Shown: one piece after another, positions 7,221-14,391 of the stretch | How positions within the stretch are numbered: the first letter of the stretch is position 1 | How the letters are laid out: each line of letters starts with the position of its first letter | NCBI GenBank assembly: GCA_036796215.1 | Contig: DAIRDJ010000002.1 | Coordinates: forward strand, 1 to 64,000 | Reading direction: 5' to 3' | Length of the DNA stretch: 64,000 nt | Source: SLRI01 sp036796215 | GTDB lineage: Bacteria; Pseudomonadota; Alphaproteobacteria; Geminicoccales; Geminicoccaceae | Notes under the pieces: model-generated | Databases searched by the model: none | What the model was told of the DNA's origin: nothing | The model's input: only the letters and a program-made list of their open reading frames with translations | Made by a program: the position numbers and the translations under genes

Positions 7221-8992
7221 CGGCCGAGCGGCTCGAGGCCTTGCGCCGCCAGCTGCGCGAGCAGCCGGTCGACGGGTTCATCCTGCAGCGCACCGACCAG
7301 CACGGCAGCGAGTATCTGCCGCCCTCCGAGGAGCGGTTGGCGTGGCTCACCGGCTTTACCGGCTCGGCCGGCCAGGCGGTGGTGCTGATGGACACGGCCG
7401 CCGTGTTCACCGACGGTCGCTACACGGTGCAGATCGGCCAGGAGGTCGACGGGGCACTCTTCGAGCGCTGCAACACCGCCGATCAGTCGCCGACCAAGTG
7501 GCTCGAAGCCAGGCTCCAGCCGGGGATGGTGCTCGGCTACGATCCGAAGCTGACCCGCAAGGCCGAGCGACACGATCTGGAGCGGCTTTGTCGCAATCGC
7601 GGTGCCGAACTCAGCGCCCTCGAGCCCAACCCGATCGACGCCATCTGGGCCGAGCGGCCGCCGCCGCCTCGTGCGCCCGTGGCAGCGCACGACGAGGGGC
7701 GGGCCGGCGAGACGCGTGCGGCCAAGCGGCAGCGGATCGGCGAGGAGGTGGGCAAGCGTGGGGCGGATTGGCTGCTGGTGACGGCCGCCGACAGCATCGC
7801 CTGGCTCTTGAACATTCGCGGTGCCGACGTGCCCTACAATCCGCTCTGTCTCAGCCACGTGCTGCTGGCCGCCGACGGCCGGGCCCGCTGGTTCGTCGAT
7901 CCGGCGAAGCTCGAGGGTGGGCCCGTGGTCGACAATGCGATCGAGATGCGCGGCTACGCTGCGCTCGAGGCGGGGCTCGACGAACTCGGCGCAGAGGGAG
8001 CCCGGGTGCTGGTCGATCCGGCGCTCAACGCCGTGGGTTTCGCCGACCGACTGTCTCGGGCCGGGGCGCGGGTCATCGAGGCCAAGGATCCGATCCCGCT
8101 CGCCAAGGCGAAGAAGAACACGGTCGAGATCGAAGGGGCGATTGCCGCGCAGCAGCGCGACGGGGCCGCGATCGTCCGGTTTCTCACCTGGCTCGACCAG
8201 CAGCCCCTGGACGGCAGCCTGACCGAGCGCGACGCCGCGTCCCACCTGCACGAGGAGCGGGCGCGCGACCCGTCCTTCGTGGGCCCCAGCTTCGAGACCA
8301 TCTCGGCGCACGGGCCCAACTCGGCCCTGCCGCATTATCGGGTCAGTGCCGCGAGCAACCGGCCACTCACCGGCGGCACGCTCTATCTCGTCGATTCCGG
8401 TGGCCAGTACCCGGATGGCACCACCGACATCACCCGGACGATTGCGCTCGGCCAGCCGTCGGCCGAGATGCAAACCCGCTTCACGCTGGTGCTCAAGGGC
8501 CATATCGCCCTTTCGGAGGCGGTGTTCCCGGAAGGGACGTCCGGCAGCCAGCTCGACACGCTGGCCCGCCAGTTCCTCTGGCGGCGCGGGCTCGACTACG
8601 ACCACGGCACCGGGCACGGCATCGGCAGCTATCTCTGCGTCCACGAGGGCCCGCAGCGGCTCGCCAAGCGTGGCGGCGACGTGCCGCTCGAGCCCGGCAT
8701 GATCCTCTCCAACGAGCCCGGCTACTACAAGCCCGGCGAGTACGGCATCCGCACCGAGAACCTGATCCTGGTCGAGGCCGCCCCGATGCCCGAGGATGCC
8801 GAGCGCCGGCTCCTGCACTTTCGCAACCTGACGCTGGCGCCGATCGACCGGCGGCTGATCGAGACGCATCTCTTGACCGAGCCCGAGCGGCGCTGGCTCG
8901 ACACCTATCACGCCCGGGTGCTGGAGGAGCTGAGCCCGCTGCTCGATCCGTCCTGCATCGCCTGGCTCGAGCAGGCGACGGCCCCGCTCTGA
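7217..8992 (+). CDS. M24-family aminopeptidase P (Xaa-Pro aminopeptidase)
   Basis: Metallopeptidase expected to release the N-terminal residue preceding proline. At 591 residues it is the long form with two creatinase-like N-terminal domains (about 1-140 and 160-305), a pita-bread catalytic domain (310-530) and a C-terminal extension. Metal ligands are recognisable: two Asp in VDSGGQYPDGTTDITRT, His in HGIGSYLCVHEGP, Glu in SNEPGYY and Glu in RTENLILV. The GTG start overlaps the infC stop as GTGA, so translation is coupled to infC. A double-hairpin element lies 131 nt downstream. Confidence 0.95.
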   Translation: MTAERLEALRRQLREQPVDGFILQRTDQHGSEYLPPSEERLAWLTGFTGSAGQAVVLMDTAAVFTDGRYTVQIGQEVDGALFERCNTADQSPTKWLEARLQPGMVLGYDPKLTRKAERHDLERLCRNRGAELSALEPNPIDAIWAERPPPPRAPVAAHDEGRAGETRAAKRQRIGEEVGKRGADWLLVTAADSIAWLLNIRGADVPYNPLCLSHVLLAADGRARWFVDPAKLEGGPVVDNAIEMRGYAALEAGLDELGAEGARVLVDPALNAVGFADRLSRAGARVIEAKDPIPLAKAKKNTVEIEGAIAAQQRDGAAIVRFLTWLDQQPLDGSLTERDAASHLHEERARDPSFVGPSFETISAHGPNSALPHYRVSAASNRPLTGGTLYLVDSGGQYPDGTTDITRTIALGQPSAEMQTRFTLVLKGHIALSEAVFPEGTSGSQLDTLARQFLWRRGLDYDHGTGHGIGSYLCVHEGPQRLAKRGGDVPLEPGMILSNEPGYYKPGEYGIRTENLILVEAAPMPEDAERRLLHFRNLTLAPIDRRLIETHLLTEPERRWLDTYHARVLEELSPLLDPSCIAWLEQATAPL

Positions 8993-9122
8993 ACGGCAAG
9001 CTCGAAGGCAGCGGCCCTGGCCAGCGGGAGCCCCGCCGGTTGATTCGCAAGCGAAGCCCTCAGCACAGCCGAAGGCCAGCACCGCCCCGAAGCCGCCATC
9101 GACTGGAACAAGGATGAAGATT

Positions 9123-9166
9123 CGGGGAGGATGATCCTCCCCGCGCCCCACCATTCTTTTGGGGCG
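9123..9166 (+). repeat. Double-hairpin 3'-end element, copy 1 (after aminopeptidase)
   Basis: First stem: CGGGGAGGAT (9123-9132) pairs perfectly with ATCCTCCCCG (9134-9143) around one central base. Second stem: CGCCCC (9144-9149) pairs with GGGGCG (9161-9166) around ACCATTCTTTT. The element lies downstream of the aminopeptidase gene, in sense orientation. It is the clearest reference copy of a family found nine times in this window and probably acts as a terminator or mRNA 3' end. Confidence 0.75.
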
Positions 9167-9202
9167 AAAGTCGACGGCGAGAGCTTGGAGCGCGAGAAGT
9201 GG

Positions 9203-9230
9203 GTGACAGCCGACAAGTGACAGGTTACAC
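9203..9230 (+). promoter_or_regulatory. Promoter of higBA
   Basis: GTGACA (9203-9208, 5 of 6 against TTGACA) and TTACAC (9225-9230) are separated by 16 nt. The expected transcription start, about 7 nt after the -10, falls on the higB ATG at 9237. No Shine-Dalgarno precedes that ATG, so the mRNA may be leaderless. A second GTGACA at 9217-9222 makes a direct repeat inside the promoter that could serve HigA autorepression. Confidence 0.45.
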
Positions 9231-9236
9231 TCGCGC

Positions 9237-9515
9237 ATGATCGGGTCGTTCGCCGACCGGCGCCTGAAGCGACTGTTCGAGCGTGGCGACGCACGGCGGC
9301 TCGATCCGCGTGACGTGGATCGCATCCGCCTCGTCCTCCAACGCCTCAACCTGGCGCTTCAAGTCGAGGACCTGGACCTGCACAGCTACCGCCTGCACCG
9401 CCTCACCGGCGACCTGGTCGGCTTCTGGTCCATCACCGTGCGCGCCAACTGGCGCATCATCTTTCGGTTCGACAACGGCAAGGCCGACGACATCGAGCTG
9501 ACCGACTACCACTAG
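9237..9515 (+). CDS. higB: HigB-type RelE-superfamily toxin
   Basis: Likely ribosome-dependent mRNA endoribonuclease of a type II toxin-antitoxin module. The 92-residue protein matches the HigB/plasmid-maintenance killer layout: MIGSFADRRLKRLFERGD at the start, the core LHRLTGDLVGFWSITVRANW, and the C-terminal RIIFRFDNGKADDIELTDYH. The toxin gene precedes its antitoxin, the order typical of higBA, with 9 nt between them. Confidence 0.93.
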   Translation: MIGSFADRRLKRLFERGDARRLDPRDVDRIRLVLQRLNLALQVEDLDLHSYRLHRLTGDLVGFWSITVRANWRIIFRFDNGKADDIELTDYH

Positions 9516-9524
9516 CCAAGCGAG

Positions 9525-9854
9525 ATGGCAGTAATGACCGAAGCCACTTTCCGCCCCATGTTCGACCCGCCTCACCCGGGCCTCTCGATCAAGATCGACT
9601 GCCTGGAACCCGCCGGCCTGACCGTCACCGACGGTGCCAAAGCCCTCGGCGTCAGCCGCCAAGCCCTGAGCAAGCTCATCAACGGCGCCGCCGGCGTCTC
9701 CCCCGAAATGGCCCTCCGCCTCGCCAAAGCCTTCGGCGGCACCGCCGAGCTATGGCTCCGCCTGCAAATGGCTTACGACCTCGCTCAGGCGCAGAAGCGA
9801 GAAGCCGAGATCACTCGAGACGTGCACAAGGTCGAGATGGTGGCTTCGCGCTGA
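9525..9854 (+). CDS. higA: HigA-type antitoxin, XRE-family DNA-binding protein
   Basis: Neutralises HigB and, in known systems, represses the operon promoter. The 109-residue protein has the helix-turn-helix LTVTDGAKALGVSRQALSKL (about residues 32-51), followed by the family signature SPEMALRLAKAFGGTAELWL. The start may be the ATG at 9525 or, three codons later, the ATG at 9534, giving 106 residues and the usual MTEATF beginning. Confidence 0.93.
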   Translation: MAVMTEATFRPMFDPPHPGLSIKIDCLEPAGLTVTDGAKALGVSRQALSKLINGAAGVSPEMALRLAKAFGGTAELWLRLQMAYDLAQAQKREAEITRDVHKVEMVASR

Positions 9855-9970
9855 GGGGGATACTTCTTTTTTCAATCAAACGCGCGTCCAACCGCCTGCT
9901 GCCAACGCATACCTGCGTCAACTGACGAAATGACCCCGCCAAGCCGCGCACAGACACTCAGGGACCGACC

Positions 9971-10867
9971 GTGCTTCTCCCATGGAACAGTCGAACGTGC
10001 ATCCTCTGTTTGAACGAAGGCGAGTTGACGATCGAGCATGTCATTCCCGCGAGCCTGGGCGGAAAGCTCACCAGTCGAATCCTCTGCAAGGACTGCAACA
10101 ACCGGCTCGGGCATGGCTTCGAATCTGATGCGCGACTTGCACCGGAGTTGCGATGCGCCGCGGCCGGTATGGCGTCAGATCTCGGCGCGCTCGCCGAGGC
10201 CCTTGAGGTTGGCGCGCAGTATGAGGCGCAGTTCGACGAGCAGAAGGTCGTTCGGAAGTTGCGGAGCGATGGCCAGTTCGGCACGGCAAAGCTGCTAGAC
10301 AATTCCTTGATCGTGCCTGAAGCGGAGGCCGCCAAGCACATCTCCTCGATCATGAGGAAACGCGGCGCGTCGGACCGGGAAGTCGACGCCGCAGTCGAGA
10401 AATGGTCGGAAGTCGAGGCCGGCGCCATGCTGGACCTCGGGCGAAACGTCGTCGTACGTAAATGGATGAACCACCCCTCCACGCCAGCCTACACCGAGTC
10501 GGCTATGAGTCCGCTCGTGCCGCTCAAGACAGGCTACGAATTTGCCGCGCTGATCCTGGGTGTAGCTATTCTCCCGTCGGCACCGGGGCTTGATAGGATA
10601 CGGAGGGCACTGCGGGAGCAGGACGAGGCGTTCGCAAGATCGGTGGTTGCCGAGCGACGAGCGTCAAATCCGGCGCCCTTCCATGGGATCGCCTTCATGG
10701 GCAACAAGCCAGCAGCCGTCATACAGGTGCGACTGTTCGGGTTTCTCGCCTACGATGTGACGTTGCTTGCGACAGCGATCAACTTCGGGAGCCTAGTCTA
10801 CACGCATCGGCTGGACACAGGGGAGGAATGGGCGCACCTACCCGATGCAGATACTCACGACGTTTGA
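9971..10867 (+). CDS. HNH endonuclease-like protein
   Basis: The N-terminus carries a zinc-bound HNH motif: Cys10 and Cys13 (CILC), Glu-His at residues 22-23 (EHVIPASLGG), then Cys39 and Cys42 in CKDCNN. The remaining 250 residues have no family I recognise. From the GTG at 9971 the product is 298 residues. It follows higBA by 116 nt on the same strand and precedes a convergent brnA, so it sits in a patch of accessory genes. A role in DNA cleavage, perhaps defence, is inferred from the motif and context only. Confidence 0.75.
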   Translation: MLLPWNSRTCILCLNEGELTIEHVIPASLGGKLTSRILCKDCNNRLGHGFESDARLAPELRCAAAGMASDLGALAEALEVGAQYEAQFDEQKVVRKLRSDGQFGTAKLLDNSLIVPEAEAAKHISSIMRKRGASDREVDAAVEKWSEVEAGAMLDLGRNVVVRKWMNHPSTPAYTESAMSPLVPLKTGYEFAALILGVAILPSAPGLDRIRRALREQDEAFARSVVAERRASNPAPFHGIAFMGNKPAAVIQVRLFGFLAYDVTLLATAINFGSLVYTHRLDTGEEWAHLPDADTHDV

Positions 10868-10876
10868 GGAGGGGCC

Positions 10877-10900
10877 GACGGGGAGGCGTGCCTTCCCGTC
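10877..10900 (-). repeat. Double-hairpin 3'-end element, copy 2 (after brnA)
   Basis: GACGGGGAGGC (10877-10887) pairs with GCCTTCCCGTC (10890-10900) with one G-U wobble and a 2-nt loop. Read on the minus strand it continues into GGCCCCTCC, the conserved second half of the element, which overlaps the HNH stop codon. In that orientation it lies 24 nt downstream of brnA. Confidence 0.6.
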
Positions 10901-10924
10901 CTTCTTCGCTGCACACCCAACGCC

Positions 10925-11230
10925 TCAGCCCTCACGATCCGCCAGCATGGCGCGGCGGAGGATGGCGTTCATGCGGCTCTGGTAGCCTTGGCCGCCGGCT
11001 TTCAGCCAGGCTAGGACATCGGCGTCCAGCCGTGCCGTGACTTGCTGCTTCACCGGCCGGTAGAACCGGCCTCGCTCCATCTCGGTGAGTTGCGCCGCGG
11101 TCAGCTCGGGCATGTCCTCGGTGTCGATCCGCTCCTCCGGCATGGCCTCCAGCCGCGCGAGCTCTGCTAACCGCTCGGGGGTCGGTCGCGGTGCGCTCTC
11201 TGCTGTGTAGCTAACTGTCCTGTTCTTCAT
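10925..11230 (-). CDS. brnA: BrnA-family antitoxin without adjacent BrnT
   Basis: The 101-residue protein ends with the BrnA signature KQQVTARLDADVLAWLKAGG followed by GYQSRMNAILRRAM, a ribbon-helix-helix DNA-binding region. BrnA normally neutralises the BrnT ribonuclease and represses the brnTA operon. Here the 170 bp upstream encode no BrnT-like protein. The ATG at 11230 has a good site, GGAAAGGAAACGCT just before it. It may be a solitary antitoxin or transcriptional regulator left after loss of the toxin. Confidence 0.85.
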   Translation of the reverse strand: MKNRTVSYTAESAPRPTPERLAELARLEAMPEERIDTEDMPELTAAQLTEMERGRFYRPVKQQVTARLDADVLAWLKAGGQGYQSRMNAILRRAMLADREG

Positions 11231-11335
11231 AGCGTTTCCTTTCCGATCGCGTGGTTCCCCACATTCGGGTTCAGCCGCGCCTCCACGGCCTCGACGATCC
11301 GGGGTCGTGCCGGATGCCGCCAGCCGCGCCGCCGG

Positions 11336-11378
11336 CAAAAGACCGGAGGGGTTCAAGGGGATGATCATCATCCCCTTG
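11336..11378 (-). repeat. Double-hairpin 3'-end element, copy 3 (after DUF4870 gene)
   Basis: The stem is CAAGGGGATGAT (11354-11365) with ATCATCCCCTTG (11367-11378), a perfect 12-bp pairing around one base. On the minus strand it is followed by CCCCTCCGGTCTTTTG, matching the second half of the other copies. It sits 22 nt downstream of the DUF4870 stop, in sense orientation. Confidence 0.7.
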
Positions 11379-11386
11379 TTTTTTTT
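11354..11386 (+). terminator. Intrinsic terminator signal on the plus strand
   Basis: The 12-bp perfect stem at 11354-11378 is followed on the plus strand by eight T residues (11379-11386), the classical intrinsic-terminator form. No plus-strand gene ends just upstream (brnA and the DUF4870 gene are both minus), so it would stop antisense read-through. On the minus strand the same stem belongs to the dispersed 3'-end element. Confidence 0.6.
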
Positions 11387-11400
11387 CCTATCCCACCGCC

Positions 11401-11733
11401 TCAGCCAATCGAGAGCCCGTCGGCGAGCTTCAGCCAGCCGCGGATGACGCGCCAGGCGGTCCAGAGCCAGAGGATGGCGAGGATGGCGTAGCCGATCAGG
11501 ACGAGGGAGAGGATGGCGCCGATGATCGTCCAGAGGACCGCCCACCAGAAGGTGCGGATGCCCCAGGTGAGGTGGCTGCGGTAGAGGTCGGCCGCACCCG
11601 GGCGGCTGAGATAGGCGACGATGACGCCGATGAAGAAGGGCAGGGCGGTGAAGAGGGCGATCGCGTAGAGCGCATACATGACATGCGCCGCGGCCCGGCC
11701 CGGGGCCGCGTTCGGTCTGGTCAGCTCCGCCAT
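11401..11733 (-). CDS. DUF4870-like small membrane protein
   Basis: A 110-residue integral membrane protein with about three hydrophobic segments: around residues 18-44, 63-83 and 84-96 (the last two nearly continuous). Motifs YALYAIALFTALPFFIGVIV and SHLTWGIRTFWWAVLW resemble DUF4870/Tic20-like proteins. Function is unknown. It lies 4 nt downstream of the iron alcohol dehydrogenase stop, so it may share that transcript without an obvious metabolic link. Confidence 0.75.
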   Translation of the reverse strand: MAELTRPNAAPGRAAAHVMYALYAIALFTALPFFIGVIVAYLSRPGAADLYRSHLTWGIRTFWWAVLWTIIGAILSLVLIGYAILAILWLWTAWRVIRGWLKLADGLSIG

Positions 11734-11737
11734 TCGC

Positions 11738-12907
11738 TCAGCCGACCCGGCCCTCGGCGGCGGCGCGGAAGATGCGAAGGGCGCCGTCGATATCGAGCGC
11801 CACGGGATTGCCGCCGGCCGTGGGGTCGACGATCGCCATCTCGGCCATGGTCTGGAAGTTGCTGTCGTCCGCGATCCCGAGGCCGACGAGGGTGTGGGGG
11901 ATGCCGATCGCGTCGCGCAGGCCGAGGACCCAGTCGATCAGGCCACCGAGGCTCTGCTCGGCGAGGCCGAGCCAGGCGGCGAGCCGGGCTGCCTTGGGCT
12001 CGATCGCATCGGCGTTGAAGGCGAGCACATAGGGCATGAAGACGGCGTTGGTCAGGCCGTGCGGGGTGTCGTAGAGGGCTCCCACCGGGTGCGAGACGGC
12101 GTGGATGGCGCCCAACCCTTTCTGGAAGGCCACGGCCCCCATGGAGGCCGCGGCCATGAGCATGGCGCGGGCCTCGAGGTCGCTGCCGTCGGCCACGGCC
12201 CGGGGCAGGGCGTCCTTGACCAGCCGCGCCCCCTCGACCGCGATGCCTTCGGACATCGGGTGGAACATCGGGGCGAAATAGGCCTCGAGGCAGTGGGCGA
12301 GGGCGTCCATGCCGGTGCCGGCGGTGATCCTGGGCGGGACACCGAGGGTGAGCTCGGGGTCGCTGACGACGACCGCGGGCAGCATCCTGGGGTGGAAGAT
12401 CACCTTTTTGGTGTGGGTCGCGGTGTTGGTGATGACGCCGGCCCGGCCGACCTCGGAGCCCGTGCCGGCGGTGGTGGGCACGGCGACGATCGGCGCGATG
12501 GCATCCGCATCGGCGCGTTTCCAGTGGTCGCCCACGTCCTCGAAGTCCCAGATCGGCCGGCTCTGCCCGGCCATGAAGGCGACGCACTTGCCGACATCGA
12601 GCGCACTGCCGCCGCCGAAGGCGACCACACCGTCGTGTCGGCCGTGGCGAAAGGAAAGGACACCGGCCTCGACATTGGCGTCGACGGGGTTGGCCCTGAC
12701 CTCGCTGAAGAAGCCGGCGGTGGGCAGGAGCTCGCGGGCCTGTTGCGTGATCTCGAGATCGCGCAGTCCCTGGTCGGTGACGAAGAGCGGGCTCGTGATC
12801 CCGGCCACTTCGCAGGCCCGGGGCAGCTCGCGGATGCGGCCAGGGCCGAAGCGGATGCTCGTCGGATAGCTCCAGTTCACGCTGAAAAAGTCGGCCGGGG
12901 TCGTCAC
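11738..12907 (-). CDS. Iron-containing alcohol dehydrogenase
   Basis: NAD(P)-dependent group III alcohol dehydrogenase, 389 residues from the GTG at 12907, which overlaps the aldehyde dehydrogenase stop (GTGA) and has AGGAG upstream. The nucleotide-binding loop is GGGSALDVGK, with PTTAGTGSEVGRAGVIT following. The metal ligands are the Asp and His of MDALAHCLEAY and the two His of HAVSHPVGALYDTPHGLTN. With the glutamine-synthetase-like enzyme and the aldehyde dehydrogenase it suggests oxidation of a gamma-glutamylated amino alcohol to the aldehyde and then the acid. Confidence 0.94.
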   Translation of the reverse strand: MTTPADFFSVNWSYPTSIRFGPGRIRELPRACEVAGITSPLFVTDQGLRDLEITQQARELLPTAGFFSEVRANPVDANVEAGVLSFRHGRHDGVVAFGGGSALDVGKCVAFMAGQSRPIWDFEDVGDHWKRADADAIAPIVAVPTTAGTGSEVGRAGVITNTATHTKKVIFHPRMLPAVVVSDPELTLGVPPRITAGTGMDALAHCLEAYFAPMFHPMSEGIAVEGARLVKDALPRAVADGSDLEARAMLMAAASMGAVAFQKGLGAIHAVSHPVGALYDTPHGLTNAVFMPYVLAFNADAIEPKAARLAAWLGLAEQSLGGLIDWVLGLRDAIGIPHTLVGLGIADDSNFQTMAEMAIVDPTAGGNPVALDIDGALRIFRAAAEGRVG

Positions 12908-14295
12908 GCGATGCTCCTGAAGTGAAGGGATTTGGCCCGGGTCAGGGTCTTGTAGCCGAGGACGGAAAGCGCGTTGCCGCGGCCGGTGTCCTTGACCCCG
13001 GTCCAGACCAGGGCCGGGTCGAGATAGTCGCAGCGATTGGCGAAGACGGTGCCGGTCTGGAGCCGGGCTGCGATGGTGGCTGCGGCGTCGAGGTCGCGGG
13101 TCCAGATGGAGGCGGTGAGGCCGTAGACGCTGTCGTTCATCAGGCGGATGGCCGCGTCGTCGTCCTCGACCTTCATGATGCCGACGACCGGGCCGAAGCT
13201 CTCCTCGGTCATCACCCGCATCGAGTGGTCGACATCGACCAGGACCTGCGGTGCCAGCCAGGGCGTGCCCGGGCCGCCATTGTTCTGGAAATGGCCGGGA
13301 TCGATCAGTGCTCTGGCACCTTCTGCCACGGCTTCGGCGATCTGCTCGCGGATCTCGTCGGCGCCCTTGGCCTGGGCCATGGGGCCGAGCGTGGTCGTCT
13401 GGGCGAGCGGGTTGGCGAGCAGGTAGGCCTTGGTGGTCTCGACCACACCCTCGACGAAGCGGTCGTGGAGGCTTTCCGCCACATAGATCCGCTCGATGCC
13501 GCAGCAGCTCTGACCGGAATTGAAAAAGGCACCGTCGACCAGGTTCTCGACAGCGTGGTCGAGGTCGGCATCGGCGCGGACATAGGCCGGGTCCTTGCCG
13601 CCGAGCTCGAGCCCGACACCGATGAAGCTGCCGGCGGCCGCCCGCTCGATCGCCCGGCCGCCCGCGACCGAGCCCGTGAAGGTGACGTGATCGACGGTGC
13701 GGCGGCGCAGCAGCTCCTCGGTCGCGGCTCGGCTGAGGGTGAGGTGCTGAAAGAGGCCCTCGGGCAGGCCGGCCGCGGCGAAGGCCTTGCTGTAGCGTTC
13801 GCCCACGAGAAGGGTCTGGGAGGCGGCCTTGAGGATGACGGCGTTGCCCGCCATGAGTGCCGGAACGACGGTGTTGACCGCCGTCATGTAGGGGTAGTTC
13901 CAGGGGGCGATGACCAGGACGAGGCCCAAGGGCTCGCGGACGATCCGGCGCTGGAAGGCATCGCTCGCCTCGACCTCGATCGGCGCCAGGCCCTCCTCGG
14001 CGATCGCCACCATGTGGCGCACCCGCTCGGCGAAGCCGCCCATCTCGCCGCCATAGCGGACCGGCCGGCCCATCATCCGGGCGAGCTCGACCGTGAGCTC
14101 CGGCTGCATGGCGAGCATGGCGTCCAGCATGGCGAGGCAATAGCGGCCACGTTCGGCGATCGAGACCCGGGCCCAGGCCTTCTGCGCCTCGCGGGCGGCC
14201 TTGAGCGCGGTCGCGACCGCGGCCTCGGTGGCATAGGGCCGCTCGGCGACCATGCTGCCGTCGATCGGCGAGACGATCCTCACCGCTGCCTTCAT
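12904..14295 (-). CDS. NAD(P)-dependent aldehyde dehydrogenase
   Basis: Oxidises an aldehyde to the carboxylic acid. The 463-residue protein has the ALDH landmarks in order: LVLVIAPWNYPYMTAVNTVV (substrate/cofactor site), FTGSVAGGRAI (nucleotide binding), LELGGKDP with the general-base Glu, and the nucleophile Cys in FFNSGQSCCGIERIYV. It begins 97 nt downstream of the glutamine-synthetase-like gene, with a double-hairpin element between them, and overlaps the alcohol dehydrogenase by 4 nt. The substrate is inferred from context to be a gamma-glutamyl aminoaldehyde. Confidence 0.94.
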   Translation of the reverse strand: MKAAVRIVSPIDGSMVAERPYATEAAVATALKAAREAQKAWARVSIAERGRYCLAMLDAMLAMQPELTVELARMMGRPVRYGGEMGGFAERVRHMVAIAEEGLAPIEVEASDAFQRRIVREPLGLVLVIAPWNYPYMTAVNTVVPALMAGNAVILKAASQTLLVGERYSKAFAAAGLPEGLFQHLTLSRAATEELLRRRTVDHVTFTGSVAGGRAIERAAAGSFIGVGLELGGKDPAYVRADADLDHAVENLVDGAFFNSGQSCCGIERIYVAESLHDRFVEGVVETTKAYLLANPLAQTTTLGPMAQAKGADEIREQIAEAVAEGARALIDPGHFQNNGGPGTPWLAPQVLVDVDHSMRVMTEESFGPVVGIMKVEDDDAAIRLMNDSVYGLTASIWTRDLDAAATIAARLQTGTVFANRCDYLDPALVWTGVKDTGRGNALSVLGYKTLTRAKSLHFRSIA

Positions 14296-14318
14296 GTCTC
14301 TTTCCTGTTCAAGAGGAT

Positions 14319-14387
14319 GTGGGGGAAATGATTTCCCCCACGCCCCCTCAAAATTTGGTGGGGCGCGGGGAGGATCATCCTCCCCGC
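14319..14387 (-). repeat. Double-hairpin 3'-end element, copy 4, plus an extra stem
   Basis: The main stem is GCGGGGAGGAT (14365-14375) with ATCCTCCCCGC (14377-14387), a perfect 11-bp pairing. On the minus strand it is followed by CGCCCCACCAAATTTTGA and GGGGGCG, the second hairpin. A third perfect 11-bp stem (14319-14329 with 14331-14341) follows, of different sequence (GTGGGGGAAAT). All lie between the glutamine-synthetase-like gene and the aldehyde dehydrogenase, in sense orientation, and may lower expression of the downstream genes. Confidence 0.7.
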
Positions 14388-14391
14388 ATTC

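Noticed and set aside
7004..9349. A 781-codon minus-strand frame over infC and the aminopeptidase
   Set aside because: It is antisense to two well-supported genes, has no recognisable domain, and lacks a ribosome-binding site.
11738..14140. An 800-codon frame that could suggest an alcohol dehydrogenase fusion
   Set aside because: Only the last 389 residues are the dehydrogenase. The upstream part is an out-of-frame shadow of the aldehyde dehydrogenase.
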